Of a stretch of DNA of 38,871 bases, positions 24,187 to 31,837 are shown piece by piece; positions within the stretch are counted from its first letter, which is position 1; each line of letters opens with the position of its first letter. The stretch comes from Halohasta salina (GTDB lineage Archaea > Halobacteriota > Halobacteria > Halobacteriales > Haloferacaceae): the NCBI RefSeq assembly GCF_024178165.1, contig NZ_JAMZIE010000011.1, positions 1 to 38,871 of the forward strand. The letters are read 5' to 3'. The notes under the pieces are model-generated. The model was given only the letters and a program-made list of their open reading frames with translations, did not search any database and was not told where the DNA came from. The position numbers were made by a program, and so were the translations under genes.

Positions 24187-26358
24187 TTAGATTTCGCTGC
24201 GTTTGATCAGGGCATAGAGGAACAGCCCCGCGAGGATCACGTTCATGTAGACGAGGAACGCGGAGACGAGTCTGGCAGCGGGGCCGATCGGCCCGATGTT
24301 GCCGTAGCCGATCGTGAGGAACGTGATATACGAGAAATACAGGTTCAACCCGAGTGTCTGGAGCCCATCGAACGTGGCGATTTCGGTGAGGGCGATCTGT
24401 CCGGCCCCGGTTTCGAACGGCGAGCCGCCGACCGCAAACAGGAGGCCGGCAAACAGCGGAAACAGGATGAAGACAGTCGTGATCCGGTAGAGCCGCAACC
24501 CGTAGCCACAGGAGATCCCAAGAAACAGGTTCTCGATGCCTCGGAGCGCATTCCGCCCCCGTGTCAGCAGAGCTTCGCTCGAATCGGCGGCGATCTCGAA
24601 GAACTTCCGGCGGGCGTGCTGTTGGCGTTTGACGCGGAACTCGCCGGCAGCCTTTACGTTGCTCTGAGCCGAGGCGCTGTTTTTCGCCTTGAGGTACGTC
24701 TTTTCGATGACGTCGGGTGTCATCTCGACGGTAAACTCGTAGGGACAGCTCCCGTCGTCGAAGCTGTGGAGGTTCCAGTCGTTGCGGTCTAGATAACCGG
24801 TGTGGTCCGAGAAGGTGAACTCGTCGAAGGTCGTATCGCAGAACCGCACGTAGTCGAGGAGTTCCCGTTCGTCGGCCGGGTTCTCCGCGGTCAGTTCGAC
24901 ATCGCCGACCGTCGACCGTGTCAGATCGAACCGAACCCAGCCGTCTTCGGGTTGGACGACACGCCCCTCGGCGATGGTCGCCTCGGTGAAATCGAGATAC
25001 GTATCATCACCGAACGACTGGGCTTTCAATCGAAGCGAGTCGGTGAACTCCGCGTCAGTAAAGTCCGCGCTCTCTTTGAACGCGACCTCGGTGATGTCCG
25101 CCGCGGTACAGACGATATCGCTGAAGTCGACAGCACCGACAAACGTCGCGTTCCGGAAGACGGCATCGTCTTCTAAATGGTTGGTTCCACCGTTGAATAT
25201 CGCACCACGGAAGGTCGTCGGACCGCCGAAGACGGCGTTCGTGAACACGGCATCGCCGTCGAAGATCACTTCATCGAAATCGGCTTTCCCACCGAAACGG
25301 ACGGTTTCGAACGTCACGTCGTCGGTGAACTCACACCGCTCGAAGACCACGTCGTCGACGAATTCGGCGTCGCTGAAGTTCGAATAGCCGAACCGTCCCC
25401 GTTCGAAGGTCACGTGATCGCCGAACTCCGCAGCGGCGAACGACACGTCGTCTTCGAGTAGTGCCGTCCCGCCGCGACACTCGACACCGCGGAAGGTTGC
25501 TCCCTCAGCGAAACGCGTGTCGTCGAACAACACGTCCTCTGCGAAAGTGACCTCGTCGAAGTCAGCAGTCGCGGTGAACTCGCTGCCGGTGAACACGACC
25601 GTCCCTGCGGCTTCGACCTTCTCGAAGACGGCCTCGCCGTCGAAGCGGACGTCCCTGAACTCGATGTACTCGAAGGTGGCGTACAGAAACGAAACATCGC
25701 CGTCGAAGACGGCCCCCGAGAACGTCGTGTTGTCACCAGTCTCGTTGGATCGGCCATAGAACTGCGTCCCCTCGAAGCTCGCTTCGGCCTCGAAGACTGC
25801 GTCGGTGAAGCTCACGTCGTTGTCGAAGACGACCTCGTCGAAGATCGCTTGCTGGCTGAAGGTGGCTTCGGTAAACTCGGTGTCGTCGCCCGTAACCGTC
25901 GCCTCGAAGCAGTCGACCGTGTCGGTAAAGCGGGTGTCCGTACAGAGCACGCCGTTTTCGAAATCACAGTTGTCGGCCAGCAGTCCGCCGACGGTGCTGT
26001 GCCGCAGGTCGAGTTGTTCTTCGAACCGCCCGTGAAGGACGGAGATTCCGCCGGGAATCGTCGTATGCCGGAGGTCGACCGGGTGTTGGTCGTCGCTTTC
26101 GATGTCGACGTAGTCGAGATCCAACTCGGGGAAGTGGGCCCCGATAAACGCCCGCGTGGCGTCGGTGTCGTCTTTGAGTTTCCGGACGAGAGACGCGGTG
26201 AGATCGGCCGCCGAAATGTCGGCGGCCTCGCGCTCGTCGGGGGCCATGTGGAACGGGCAGTAGTCACTCGATGCGTGTGACTCGTGTGGACACGACCAGC
26301 GGCGTTCGATCGACGTCGAGTCGTGTGCTGCGGGATCGAACTCGTAGGCACAGGTCAT
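24187..26358 (-). CDS. Pentapeptide-repeat protein fused to a two-TM K+-type channel
   Basis: 723 residues. N-terminal CPHES...CPFH is a possible zinc site (22-38). About residues 90-500 are pentapeptide-type repeats (A/V-x-F-x-x, for example VTFERGRFGYSNFSDAEF), a quadrilateral beta-helix. A basic helical linker follows, then TM1 (about 624-645), a pore helix and selectivity filter TIGYGN (682-687), and TM2 (about 697-718), an Ion_trans_2 channel module. The repeats lie on the cytosolic side and may gate the pore or dock partners. The stop-to-start gap to the upstream DUF2617-like gene is 47 nt. Confidence 0.9.
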   Translation of the reverse strand: MTCAYEFDPAAHDSTSIERRWSCPHESHASSDYCPFHMAPDEREAADISAADLTASLVRKLKDDTDATRAFIGAHFPELDLDYVDIESDDQHPVDLRHTTIPGGISVLHGRFEEQLDLRHSTVGGLLADNCDFENGVLCTDTRFTDTVDCFEATVTGDDTEFTEATFSQQAIFDEVVFDNDVSFTDAVFEAEASFEGTQFYGRSNETGDNTTFSGAVFDGDVSFLYATFEYIEFRDVRFDGEAVFEKVEAAGTVVFTGSEFTATADFDEVTFAEDVLFDDTRFAEGATFRGVECRGGTALLEDDVSFAAAEFGDHVTFERGRFGYSNFSDAEFVDDVVFERCEFTDDVTFETVRFGGKADFDEVIFDGDAVFTNAVFGGPTTFRGAIFNGGTNHLEDDAVFRNATFVGAVDFSDIVCTAADITEVAFKESADFTDAEFTDSLRLKAQSFGDDTYLDFTEATIAEGRVVQPEDGWVRFDLTRSTVGDVELTAENPADERELLDYVRFCDTTFDEFTFSDHTGYLDRNDWNLHSFDDGSCPYEFTVEMTPDVIEKTYLKAKNSASAQSNVKAAGEFRVKRQQHARRKFFEIAADSSEALLTRGRNALRGIENLFLGISCGYGLRLYRITTVFILFPLFAGLLFAVGGSPFETGAGQIALTEIATFDGLQTLGLNLYFSYITFLTIGYGNIGPIGPAARLVSAFLVYMNVILAGLFLYALIKRSEI

Positions 26359-26405
26359 GGGTATCTCGACCCGATTGGTGGATTGGTAGACATGATGGAT
26401 TGTAG

Positions 26406-27014
26406 TTATTTCAGTTTCGTATTTGGAGTTTCGTATGTAGGTTCGCCACCGACAGGAGCTGCCGGGAGGTCGGTGAATTCGTGTTCTGAATACAGCGCCA
26501 GATCGTACTCCGGGTAGGTGTGGTAGGTCTCGTAGTTGGTGGTCGACTGGCAGTTGATCGTCGTATAGGCCTGCGGATCGAATCGGTAGGCGATGTCGAA
26601 CGGTTCGGGACCCGGAAACGCCGACAGCGGCTCTCGGCTGATCGTCGTCGTTACGCCGATCGATCCGAACCGGTAGCGGCCGGTGTGTATCTCCTGTCGA
26701 TCACGGCCAGCGGGCTCGGTCGACCGGCGGTCCGTGATTGGTCGGCCAGCGGACTCGGTCGACCGGCGGTCCGTGACTGGTCGATGCGTGTCTGTCAGCG
26801 GAACTGTCGTCACACGCCCCTCTCGGATCGGTTTGCACGACAACAGTTCGTGAAAGCCGAGTTCCGGCGCGCCGATGTAGTGTGAGTCGCCGATCACGGC
26901 GAAAGTGAACTCGGTCCCGAAGAACTGCCGCTGTACCCGCCGCTTGATATCGTATTCGGCGAGCGGTGGTTGCTCGGCCGTGTATGCGAGGTAAAGGGAT
27001 TCGGGTGGACTCAT
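26406..27014 (-). CDS. DUF2617-like protein
   Basis: 202 residues. SLYLAYTAEQPPLAEYDI, FTFAVIGDSHYIGAPELGFH, ELLSC, FDIAYRFDPQAYTTINC and YETYHTYPEYDLALY resemble the DUF2617 family, cytosolic proteins of unknown activity. The ATG overlaps the stop of the upstream spermidine-synthase-like gene by 4 nt (ATGA), so translation is coupled. Residues about 78-103 are a tandem duplication (TDRRSTESAGR / TDRRSTEPAGR) that inserts a polar loop into the middle of the protein. Confidence 0.7.
   Translation of the reverse strand: MSPPESLYLAYTAEQPPLAEYDIKRRVQRQFFGTEFTFAVIGDSHYIGAPELGFHELLSCKPIREGRVTTVPLTDTHRPVTDRRSTESAGRPITDRRSTEPAGRDRQEIHTGRYRFGSIGVTTTISREPLSAFPGPEPFDIAYRFDPQAYTTINCQSTTNYETYHTYPEYDLALYSEHEFTDLPAAPVGGEPTYETPNTKLK
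26706..26783. repeat. 39-bp tandem duplication inside the DUF2617-like gene
   Basis: Units 26706-26744 and 26745-26783 are adjacent and differ at two positions. The length is divisible by three, so the frame is kept and 13 residues are duplicated. It looks recent. Confidence 0.9.
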
Positions 27015-28810
27015 TGTTTTTCCTTTTTGACCTTGGTTTCGACGATCAGCTCGTAGTTCGGATCGAAGACGCTGTTGGGCTCGACGCCGGCGTACTGCGG
27101 CGTCTCCTTCCAGTCGACCGATGTGTACTGTTCGCTGTGGTCACGAACGTAAGCGGTCCCGTTCGCCGGGGTGATAGTCGACCGGGGTTCGTCGGGGGCG
27201 AGCACGAAGAACCGCTCGCCGAGTTGGTCGGTGCCGTCGACATCGCGGTAGGCGTAGTAGGCCATCCGGTGGTCGAAGCCGGCCTCGCGGACGGTGTTCA
27301 TGTAGGCTTTGTTGTGTGGGCCGTAGGTGTAGCCCGAATACCCCCACGTCACGACCAGTCCCTCCTCCGAGAGCCGATCGGCGAGCATGCTGTAGAACTC
27401 GACGGAGTACAGATGGAGGAGGTCGTCGCTCTTGGCGCCGGGGAGATCCAAGAGGACGAGGTCGTACTCACGGTCAGTCTCCTGCAGATACGTGTAGATG
27501 TCCTGCTGATAAACGGTCAGATTGTCGTACTCGTAGGCGTCATCGTGGTATTCTGCGAGGAACGCGCTGTCTTTGCTCCGATCCATGAACGCCCCATCGA
27601 GGTCGACTTGGTCGACGCTGACGTCGTGGTCCCGGAGGTAGTTCGCCGCGATCCAGTCGCCGCCGCCGACTAGCAACACCTCGGTTTCAGTCGAGTTTTC
27701 GTACATCGTCATCGGGACGTCGACGAGCCCGTGATGATAGGAGTCGACCCAGCTGTCACACAGTTGGATCGCCGAATCCAGCCGCAGACAGGTGTCCGAC
27801 GCGCCGGAAAACAGTCGATTCTCCGATTCGCCGTTCCACGATCGTTCATAACGGACGACCTGCTGGTTGCGGGTCGTATACTGGTCGGCGATCGACGCCG
27901 ACACCGTGTTTTGTGGGTGTTCGTCTTCGATCAGCGACTCCATGTAGTAGCCCGTCAGTTCGTCGTCGACCGCCTGATGCTGGACACTGACGCCCGCGTA
28001 GACGCCGGTCAGCAGCAAACAGGCCACTAGCACCGCCCGGTGTTCACGGCTGGTGATCGCACTATCGTCGGTGCTGGTCCTCTCCAAGCGGTTGCTGATC
28101 GCCCATCGGTCGCTGAACCGTGCCACGAACAGTAGGGCAGCGAGACAGTTCAGGAGTGCGAGTACGAACACCGACGGAATCAATCCGAGTCGTGGGTAGA
28201 GCACGAACACGTAGATGAGTGCCCCGAGGAGCCCACCGAGGTAGTCCATCGCCAACACGGTCGAGTCGGTGTCGTACGCCGTGCTCTCCCGGTCGGTGTG
28301 AAACGCGACCGAGAGCAGCCGGAACGAGCCGTTCTCGACGACCCGCCCGAGTCGGTCGACCCAGCCGGGCGTCGACGTCGAGCCGGCCTCCGACCGGACC
28401 ATCGACAACAACACCGGCAGTTCGAAGCCCGACAGCACGCCGACGACAACGACCGGCAGGCGGGCGGCGACCTGTAAGATCCCGTTCGGGAGGATCTCCG
28501 GGAGTGCGGCGGTGTTCAGCCAGAGCACGAACAGGAAGCCGACCGGCGCAGCGAGTGCCAGATACACCTCCGTCCGGAAGAAGTTCGCGTGCTGGGCGTC
28601 CTCGAAGTGGCGAACGAGAAACGAGCCGACACCGAGCGAGGAGAAAAACAGCCCGATGGTGAGTCCGTACTGTGTGACGGTCCCGCCGTACATCACGGTC
28701 AGCAGTTCCGAGTAGACGAGTTCGTAGGCGAAGCTACAGAGGGCGACGAGACACGCGATCACGTGTAACGTCGCCTGCTTGGAGACGCCCGACAACGTAG
28801 CATTCGACAT
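27011..28810 (-). CDS. Membrane spermidine-synthase-like protein
   Basis: 599 residues: seven predicted TM segments (about 15-35, 48-66, 82-100, 115-137, 187-205, 208-230, 258-276), then a soluble Rossmann-like domain similar to polyamine aminopropyltransferases. Visible are the region LRLDSAIQLCDSWVDSYHHG, GGGD (382-385), VDLD (402-405), LLDLPGA (453-459) and LYSVEFYSMLADRL. The usual DS(T/S)DP catalytic segment is DLPGA here, so classical spermidine synthesis is uncertain. In bacteria such membrane forms often neighbour DUF2617, as here. First large gene of the coupled cluster. Confidence 0.85.
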   Translation of the reverse strand: MSNATLSGVSKQATLHVIACLVALCSFAYELVYSELLTVMYGGTVTQYGLTIGLFFSSLGVGSFLVRHFEDAQHANFFRTEVYLALAAPVGFLFVLWLNTAALPEILPNGILQVAARLPVVVVGVLSGFELPVLLSMVRSEAGSTSTPGWVDRLGRVVENGSFRLLSVAFHTDRESTAYDTDSTVLAMDYLGGLLGALIYVFVLYPRLGLIPSVFVLALLNCLAALLFVARFSDRWAISNRLERTSTDDSAITSREHRAVLVACLLLTGVYAGVSVQHQAVDDELTGYYMESLIEDEHPQNTVSASIADQYTTRNQQVVRYERSWNGESENRLFSGASDTCLRLDSAIQLCDSWVDSYHHGLVDVPMTMYENSTETEVLLVGGGDWIAANYLRDHDVSVDQVDLDGAFMDRSKDSAFLAEYHDDAYEYDNLTVYQQDIYTYLQETDREYDLVLLDLPGAKSDDLLHLYSVEFYSMLADRLSEEGLVVTWGYSGYTYGPHNKAYMNTVREAGFDHRMAYYAYRDVDGTDQLGERFFVLAPDEPRSTITPANGTAYVRDHSEQYTSVDWKETPQYAGVEPNSVFDPNYELIVETKVKKEKQ

Positions 28811-28881
28811 TCTATGAGTGACTGACTGCCTGTCGGTCGACCAGCGCCAGATTCCAGAGGGGCCTCACTCGTCGGGGGCCG

Positions 28882-29652
28882 TCAGATCCGGGGTGAGACT
28901 TTCCATCGTTCGGTGATCTCTTTGCCGTCGACGGTCTGTTCGACACGGAGATCGATACACTCCCAGCCGAGATCGGTGCCTTCGTCGGGGCCCTCGGCGA
29001 CGACGATGTTGGCACCGACCCGATACCAGCCCGGTTGCACATCTCGGACCGAGGTTTCGATCTCCTCGTTGGTCGGGGAGTCGTAGGTGTCGTCCCAGTT
29101 GATCGGTCCGGGACCGGGATCCTGCTCTTCGAAGCGGGCGTTCGAACCGATGTATGCGACTCCGAGGGTGGCGATGTCGACCGGATACTGGGATACTTCG
29201 TCGTCGTGATCGTTGTACCAGCCGTTGGTGTAGGTGCCACCCCAGAACCACGCTCGACCGTTTGCGGTCCGCGGGGCCGAACTGTAGCCGCCGCTCCCGC
29301 GGCCGGTCGCGCCACGACCCTTTGCGGCCCGGGCCCTCCCGACCGGCGAGAGGGCGGTGAGCGCCGACAGGCTCGCCGTCGACTCGGTGTTCGTTCCGTC
29401 TCCGGAGCCGGCCGACCCGTCGGCGTCGAGATCACGCCGGGACTGTACCCAGCGGTCCGACTCGCCGAACGGGTCGATCCTGAGCGTCGACCCGTCGGCC
29501 GAGAGTTCGACATCGTCGATTACGTTCGACTTCCGTGGTGGTGGCTCGTTACTGCTCCCGATACAGCCCGCGAGAGCCGTCAGCCCGCCAGCCGCAACGA
29601 TGCCACTCCGTTTGAGCAGCGTGCGTCGATCGATAGGTTGTGTAGGACTCAT
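28882..29652 (-). CDS. Tat-dependent lipoprotein, family not recognised
   Basis: 256 residues from the ATG at 29652. A start 22 codons upstream would bury the signal. Twin-arginine RRTLLKRSGIVAAGG and lipobox LAGC give a Tat-exported, lipid-anchored protein. A low-complexity Ala/Gly/Arg stretch (GRGATGRGSGGYSS) precedes a beta-rich C-terminal domain (GRAWFWGGTYTNGWYND, GWYRVGANIVVAEGPDEG, ITERWKVSPRI). It is the first gene of the minus-strand cluster; a TATA-like TTTTTAGTA lies at about 29700-29708. In bacterial relatives of this neighbourhood a DUF4247 protein often occurs; I cannot show that this is one. Confidence 0.75.
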   Translation of the reverse strand: MSPTQPIDRRTLLKRSGIVAAGGLTALAGCIGSSNEPPPRKSNVIDDVELSADGSTLRIDPFGESDRWVQSRRDLDADGSAGSGDGTNTESTASLSALTALSPVGRARAAKGRGATGRGSGGYSSAPRTANGRAWFWGGTYTNGWYNDHDDEVSQYPVDIATLGVAYIGSNARFEEQDPGPGPINWDDTYDSPTNEEIETSVRDVQPGWYRVGANIVVAEGPDEGTDLGWECIDLRVEQTVDGKEITERWKVSPRI

Positions 29653-30224
29653 GTGTTCGTCGGTCCGCGTCGTAGGTAGACTGTCATTTTTGCGGAATGG
29701 TACTAAAAACCAACTCACCTGTTACCGATCCTGTGATCCGAGGAGCCGCCGTATCGGATCGGCTCGGTGTCCAACCCGGTCGTCGCAACCGCGTTGCTGG
29801 CGCTCGTCGAGCGGGACGAGATCGACATCGAGCCGACGTCGGCACCTATCTCGATATGCCGGTCGACGACGGGACCGAGCCGCAGAAACGCTCCGAACGC
29901 CGAGACGGATCGGATCCCGCTTCAACTCTCTGCCATGCACACGGGGACAGGTCCATGGCTGCACATGCGGGGGAGCCGTTTTACCGGGCGTGGCCCTCGA
30001 CGACCTGCTCTTGGGGGCCAGCGGGCATGGTCGACAGCCGTTTCAGATAGCTCCTCACGGCTCGCTCGCCGAGGCCCACCCAACCGGCCACGGGGTTGGA
30101 GCACGTACCGAAACGCCGAGTTCTCGTCCTCGGGTTGCGGCCGGCGGGGGCAATGTCTGCGTCGATCTCGGTTGTCTCGCCGCTATCGAGGCCGTCCAGC
30201 ACGTCGACTCCACGGTCACGAACG

Positions 30225-30264
30225 TTAACCAACAGATCCCTGCCCATGCGGCGATGTTGGTTAA
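30225..30264. repeat. Paired inverted repeat, copy d
   Basis: TTAACCAACA (30225-30234) and TGTTGGTTAA (30255-30264), 20 nt apart, both arms perfect. It is 17 kb from the other three copies, with unrelated inner sequence (GATCCCTGCCCATGCGGCGA). Confidence 0.85.
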
Positions 30265-30313
30265 TACTCACTTTGATTCAGTTCATCAGTACGCTGAGCT
30301 GGAGCTATCGTCT

Positions 30314-30343
30314 GTTCGACCCTCACGAGAGTTCGTCTGAAAC
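30314..30343 (-). CRISPR. Lone CRISPR repeat, degenerate
   Basis: On the minus strand it begins GTTTCAGACGAACTCTCGTG and ends GGGTCGAAC; the first 13 nt are identical to the repeats at 34136 and 34202. No partner lies within spacer distance. It flanks the PIN/AbrB module on one side; two further copies flank it on the other. Confidence 0.7.
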
Positions 30344-30374
30344 ACCGTCGACTCATTCAGCGTGTAGTGCGAAA

Positions 30375-30842
30375 TTAACCTCCAAGAAATCTGTTTAGTT
30401 CGCTAAATTCGTCGGGTGAGAGAATGACCTCGGTGTCGAACGCATCAAATCGTTCGAAATCGTCGTCGATCGTCAATACGGTATCCACCCCTTGGTCTAT
30501 CGCTACCTGCGCATAGTACCCGTCCCATCCACCAACGTTTGCTTCACTTGCCTGCGAAAACCCGCTCCGAACTACGTCCTTGGGCATCCCGTCGTACCAG
30601 TGGATTCGCTTCGCGTCCATGAAATTCTGGAGCAGCCGAGATGCGTCTGCATTTGACTGTCCGTAGTACGTCGTCAGGACGGTGTGGGCTCCGAAGAGCG
30701 CAGGGTACGGAACAACGGCATTTATGTCGCCAGCGATGGCATCTTGGATGTACGAAAGCGCAGACTCACGGACTGGAGCCGCTGTGTGTGCGAGGGCTAT
30801 CACACCGACATCAAAAAGATACGATCGATCAGTGTCACTCAT
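30375..30842 (-). CDS. PIN-domain toxin, VapC-like
   Basis: 155 residues from the ATG at 30842, overlapping the antitoxin stop by 8 nt. Longer upstream starts lie inside the antitoxin gene and are rejected. An N-terminal Asp sits in YLFDVGVIALAHT, and late acidic residues in WDGYYAQVAIDQGVDTVLTI then DDDFERFD. The middle PIN glutamate is not obvious (VVPYPALFGAHTVL), so the active site may be atypical. Expected role is RNA cleavage, restrained by the AbrB-type partner. Confidence 0.8.
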   Translation of the reverse strand: MSDTDRSYLFDVGVIALAHTAAPVRESALSYIQDAIAGDINAVVPYPALFGAHTVLTTYYGQSNADASRLLQNFMDAKRIHWYDGMPKDVVRSGFSQASEANVGGWDGYYAQVAIDQGVDTVLTIDDDFERFDAFDTEVILSPDEFSELNRFLGG

Positions 30843-31119
30843 CGCTGTTTTCCTCTGTCCCTCTTCGAACCGCGTCTCTGTGCTTCTGGGCAATGGGGTC
30901 AGCCCCTTCGTCAATCGGTCTCGTCTCCTCTCGCTCGGAAGACGTTTCGGCGATGAGTCGATTCATGCGTTCGATAATCTGTTCGGGGCTGTTTTCAGGT
31001 TCTACGACTGCTTTCCCGTCTTCTTCGCGAATCGCTACTTCTGTACCGGGAGTAATACCGAGATCTTCTCGCACCTTCTTCGGGAGGACGATTCGCCCCT
31101 TTGAATCCACCTTGGTCAT
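30835..31119 (-). CDS. AbrB/SpoVT-type antitoxin
   Basis: 94 residues from the ATG at 31119. The swapped-hairpin AbrB domain is at the N-terminus (MTKVDSKGRIVLPKKVREDL, GITPGTEVAIREEDG, KAVVEPE), followed by an acidic helical tail that should bind the PIN toxin. A palindrome TCCCACT-TGG-AGTGGGA just upstream fits autoregulation. The operon is antitoxin first, toxin second, overlapping. Confidence 0.88.
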   Translation of the reverse strand: MTKVDSKGRIVLPKKVREDLGITPGTEVAIREEDGKAVVEPENSPEQIIERMNRLIAETSSEREETRPIDEGADPIAQKHRDAVRRGTEENSDE

Positions 31120-31120
31120 A

Positions 31121-31153
31121 TTCCCACTTGGAGTGGGATTGAGTATAATCGTT
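31121..31153 (-). promoter_or_regulatory. Antitoxin promoter and palindromic operator
   Basis: Minus-strand TATA-like GATTATACTC (about 31143-31152) and a perfect 7-bp inverted repeat TCCCACT-TGG-AGTGGGA (31122-31138) lie directly before the ATG at 31119. The palindrome covers the expected transcription start, as in autorepressed toxin-antitoxin operons. Confidence 0.65.
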
Positions 31154-31211
31154 TGGTTCAGACCACTGCTTCCACCTCTCAGAGCAAATGAAGAAACCGT
31201 AGTACCGGGAA

Positions 31212-31307
31212 AAGCTAATCTCACGAGAGTTCGTCTGTAACTGGGTGGTCTCGGACGTCCATCCCTCAAATTCAGGGGTTTCGACCCTACGAGGGTTCGT
31301 CTGTAAC
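31212..31307 (-). CRISPR. Two-repeat degenerate CRISPR unit
   Basis: On the minus strand, repeat 1 (31307-31278) begins GTTACAGACGAACCCTCGTA and ends GGGTCGAAAC. Repeat 2 (31241-31212) begins GTTACAGACGAACTCTCGTG and is degenerate at its 3' end (AGATTAGCTT), as last repeats of arrays often are. The spacer between them (31242-31277) is exactly 36 nt, the same as in the plus-strand mini-array at 34136. It lies 93 nt upstream of the AbrB start on the same strand. Confidence 0.75.
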
Positions 31308-31514
31308 GTTTAGCAGTTCAGAGTTGAAGCCCCGCTGGCTCCTGAAAGTATACCGAATCATCTCGCCGCTCCAACTGAACAGAACATTTTCGAATCAATG
31401 CGAACCGCACTCCAATCACGTGTGTCAGGATATCTATTGCCTGATTTCCGACGAGTCTCGCAGATTTTCCCGACATAGCAGAACCCGATTGAGTGGTTGA
31501 ACGTTCTTTTTCAG

Positions 31515-31540
31515 AACAACATGTGACGTGACATGTACTG
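31515..31540 (+). promoter_or_regulatory. ACATGT direct/palindromic sites before the second AbrB gene
   Basis: ACATGT (31519-31524) and ACATGT (31531-31536), each self-palindromic and 12 nt apart, lie 28-45 nt before the ATG at 31564. They are a possible operator. The 31308-31514 stretch holds no supported feature. Confidence 0.35.
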
Positions 31541-31563
31541 TGCACGAGGCTGTACTAGAGTGT

Positions 31564-31836
31564 ATGGCAGCCGAAGAATCTCCTGAAGAAACCAAAGTCA
31601 GTGACCGAGGAGTGGTCACGATCCCAGCGGTCCTCCGCCGACATCTCGATATTGAGCCGGGTAATAAGCTCCGCTGGACCACTGACGAAGAAGGCAATCT
31701 CTCCGTAGAGGTGGTCAAGCAGCGCTATGGAGCGTTCGAAGACGACAATATGAAGGCTCCGATGGGCGATGACAGCCTCGAAACGCATGATCTCGCTGGG
31801 AATGAGGCAGACCCCGCATTTACTGAGGATACCTGA
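31564..31836 (+). CDS. AbrB/SpoVT-type antitoxin (orphaned)
   Basis: 90 residues from the ATG at 31564. The AbrB fold is TKVSDRGVVTIPAVLRRHLD, IEPGNKLRWTTDEEG, NLSVEVVKQRYGAFED, followed by an acidic tail. An upstream ATG at 31528 adds 12 residues of no value. The partner toxin that follows at once is truncated, so the antitoxin is orphaned. It may still bind its own promoter or protect against related toxins. Confidence 0.8.
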   Translation: MAAEESPEETKVSDRGVVTIPAVLRRHLDIEPGNKLRWTTDEEGNLSVEVVKQRYGAFEDDNMKAPMGDDSLETHDLAGNEADPAFTEDT

Positions 31837-31837
31837 A

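Larger units (their letters stand above)
29653..30374. other. Gene-free stretch with decayed frames and repeats
   Basis: 720 nt between the lipoprotein and the PIN gene. Plus-strand pieces NPVVATALLALVERDEIDIE and, after a shift, DVGTYLDMPVDDGTEP look like one decayed gene at 29770-29885. Minus-strand pieces VRDRGVDVLDGLDSGETTEI and VGLGERAVRSYLKRLST (about 30020-30220) look like another. I cannot name either. The region also carries a paired inverted repeat (30225-30264) and a lone CRISPR repeat (30314-30343), so it is the seam between an intact cluster and the decayed island to the right. Confidence 0.5.

Noticed and set aside
26921-26936. TGCCGCTGTA match to the origin repeat core in the DUF2617-like gene
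   Set aside because: Lacks the flanking G/C-run and lies in coding sequence; a chance 10-nt match.
31308-31330. GTTTAGCAG...GTTGAAGC next to the minus-strand CRISPR unit, resembling repeat ends in plus orientation
   Set aside because: Only the two ends resemble the repeat, the length is 23 nt and the orientation is opposite. Too weak to call a repeat.
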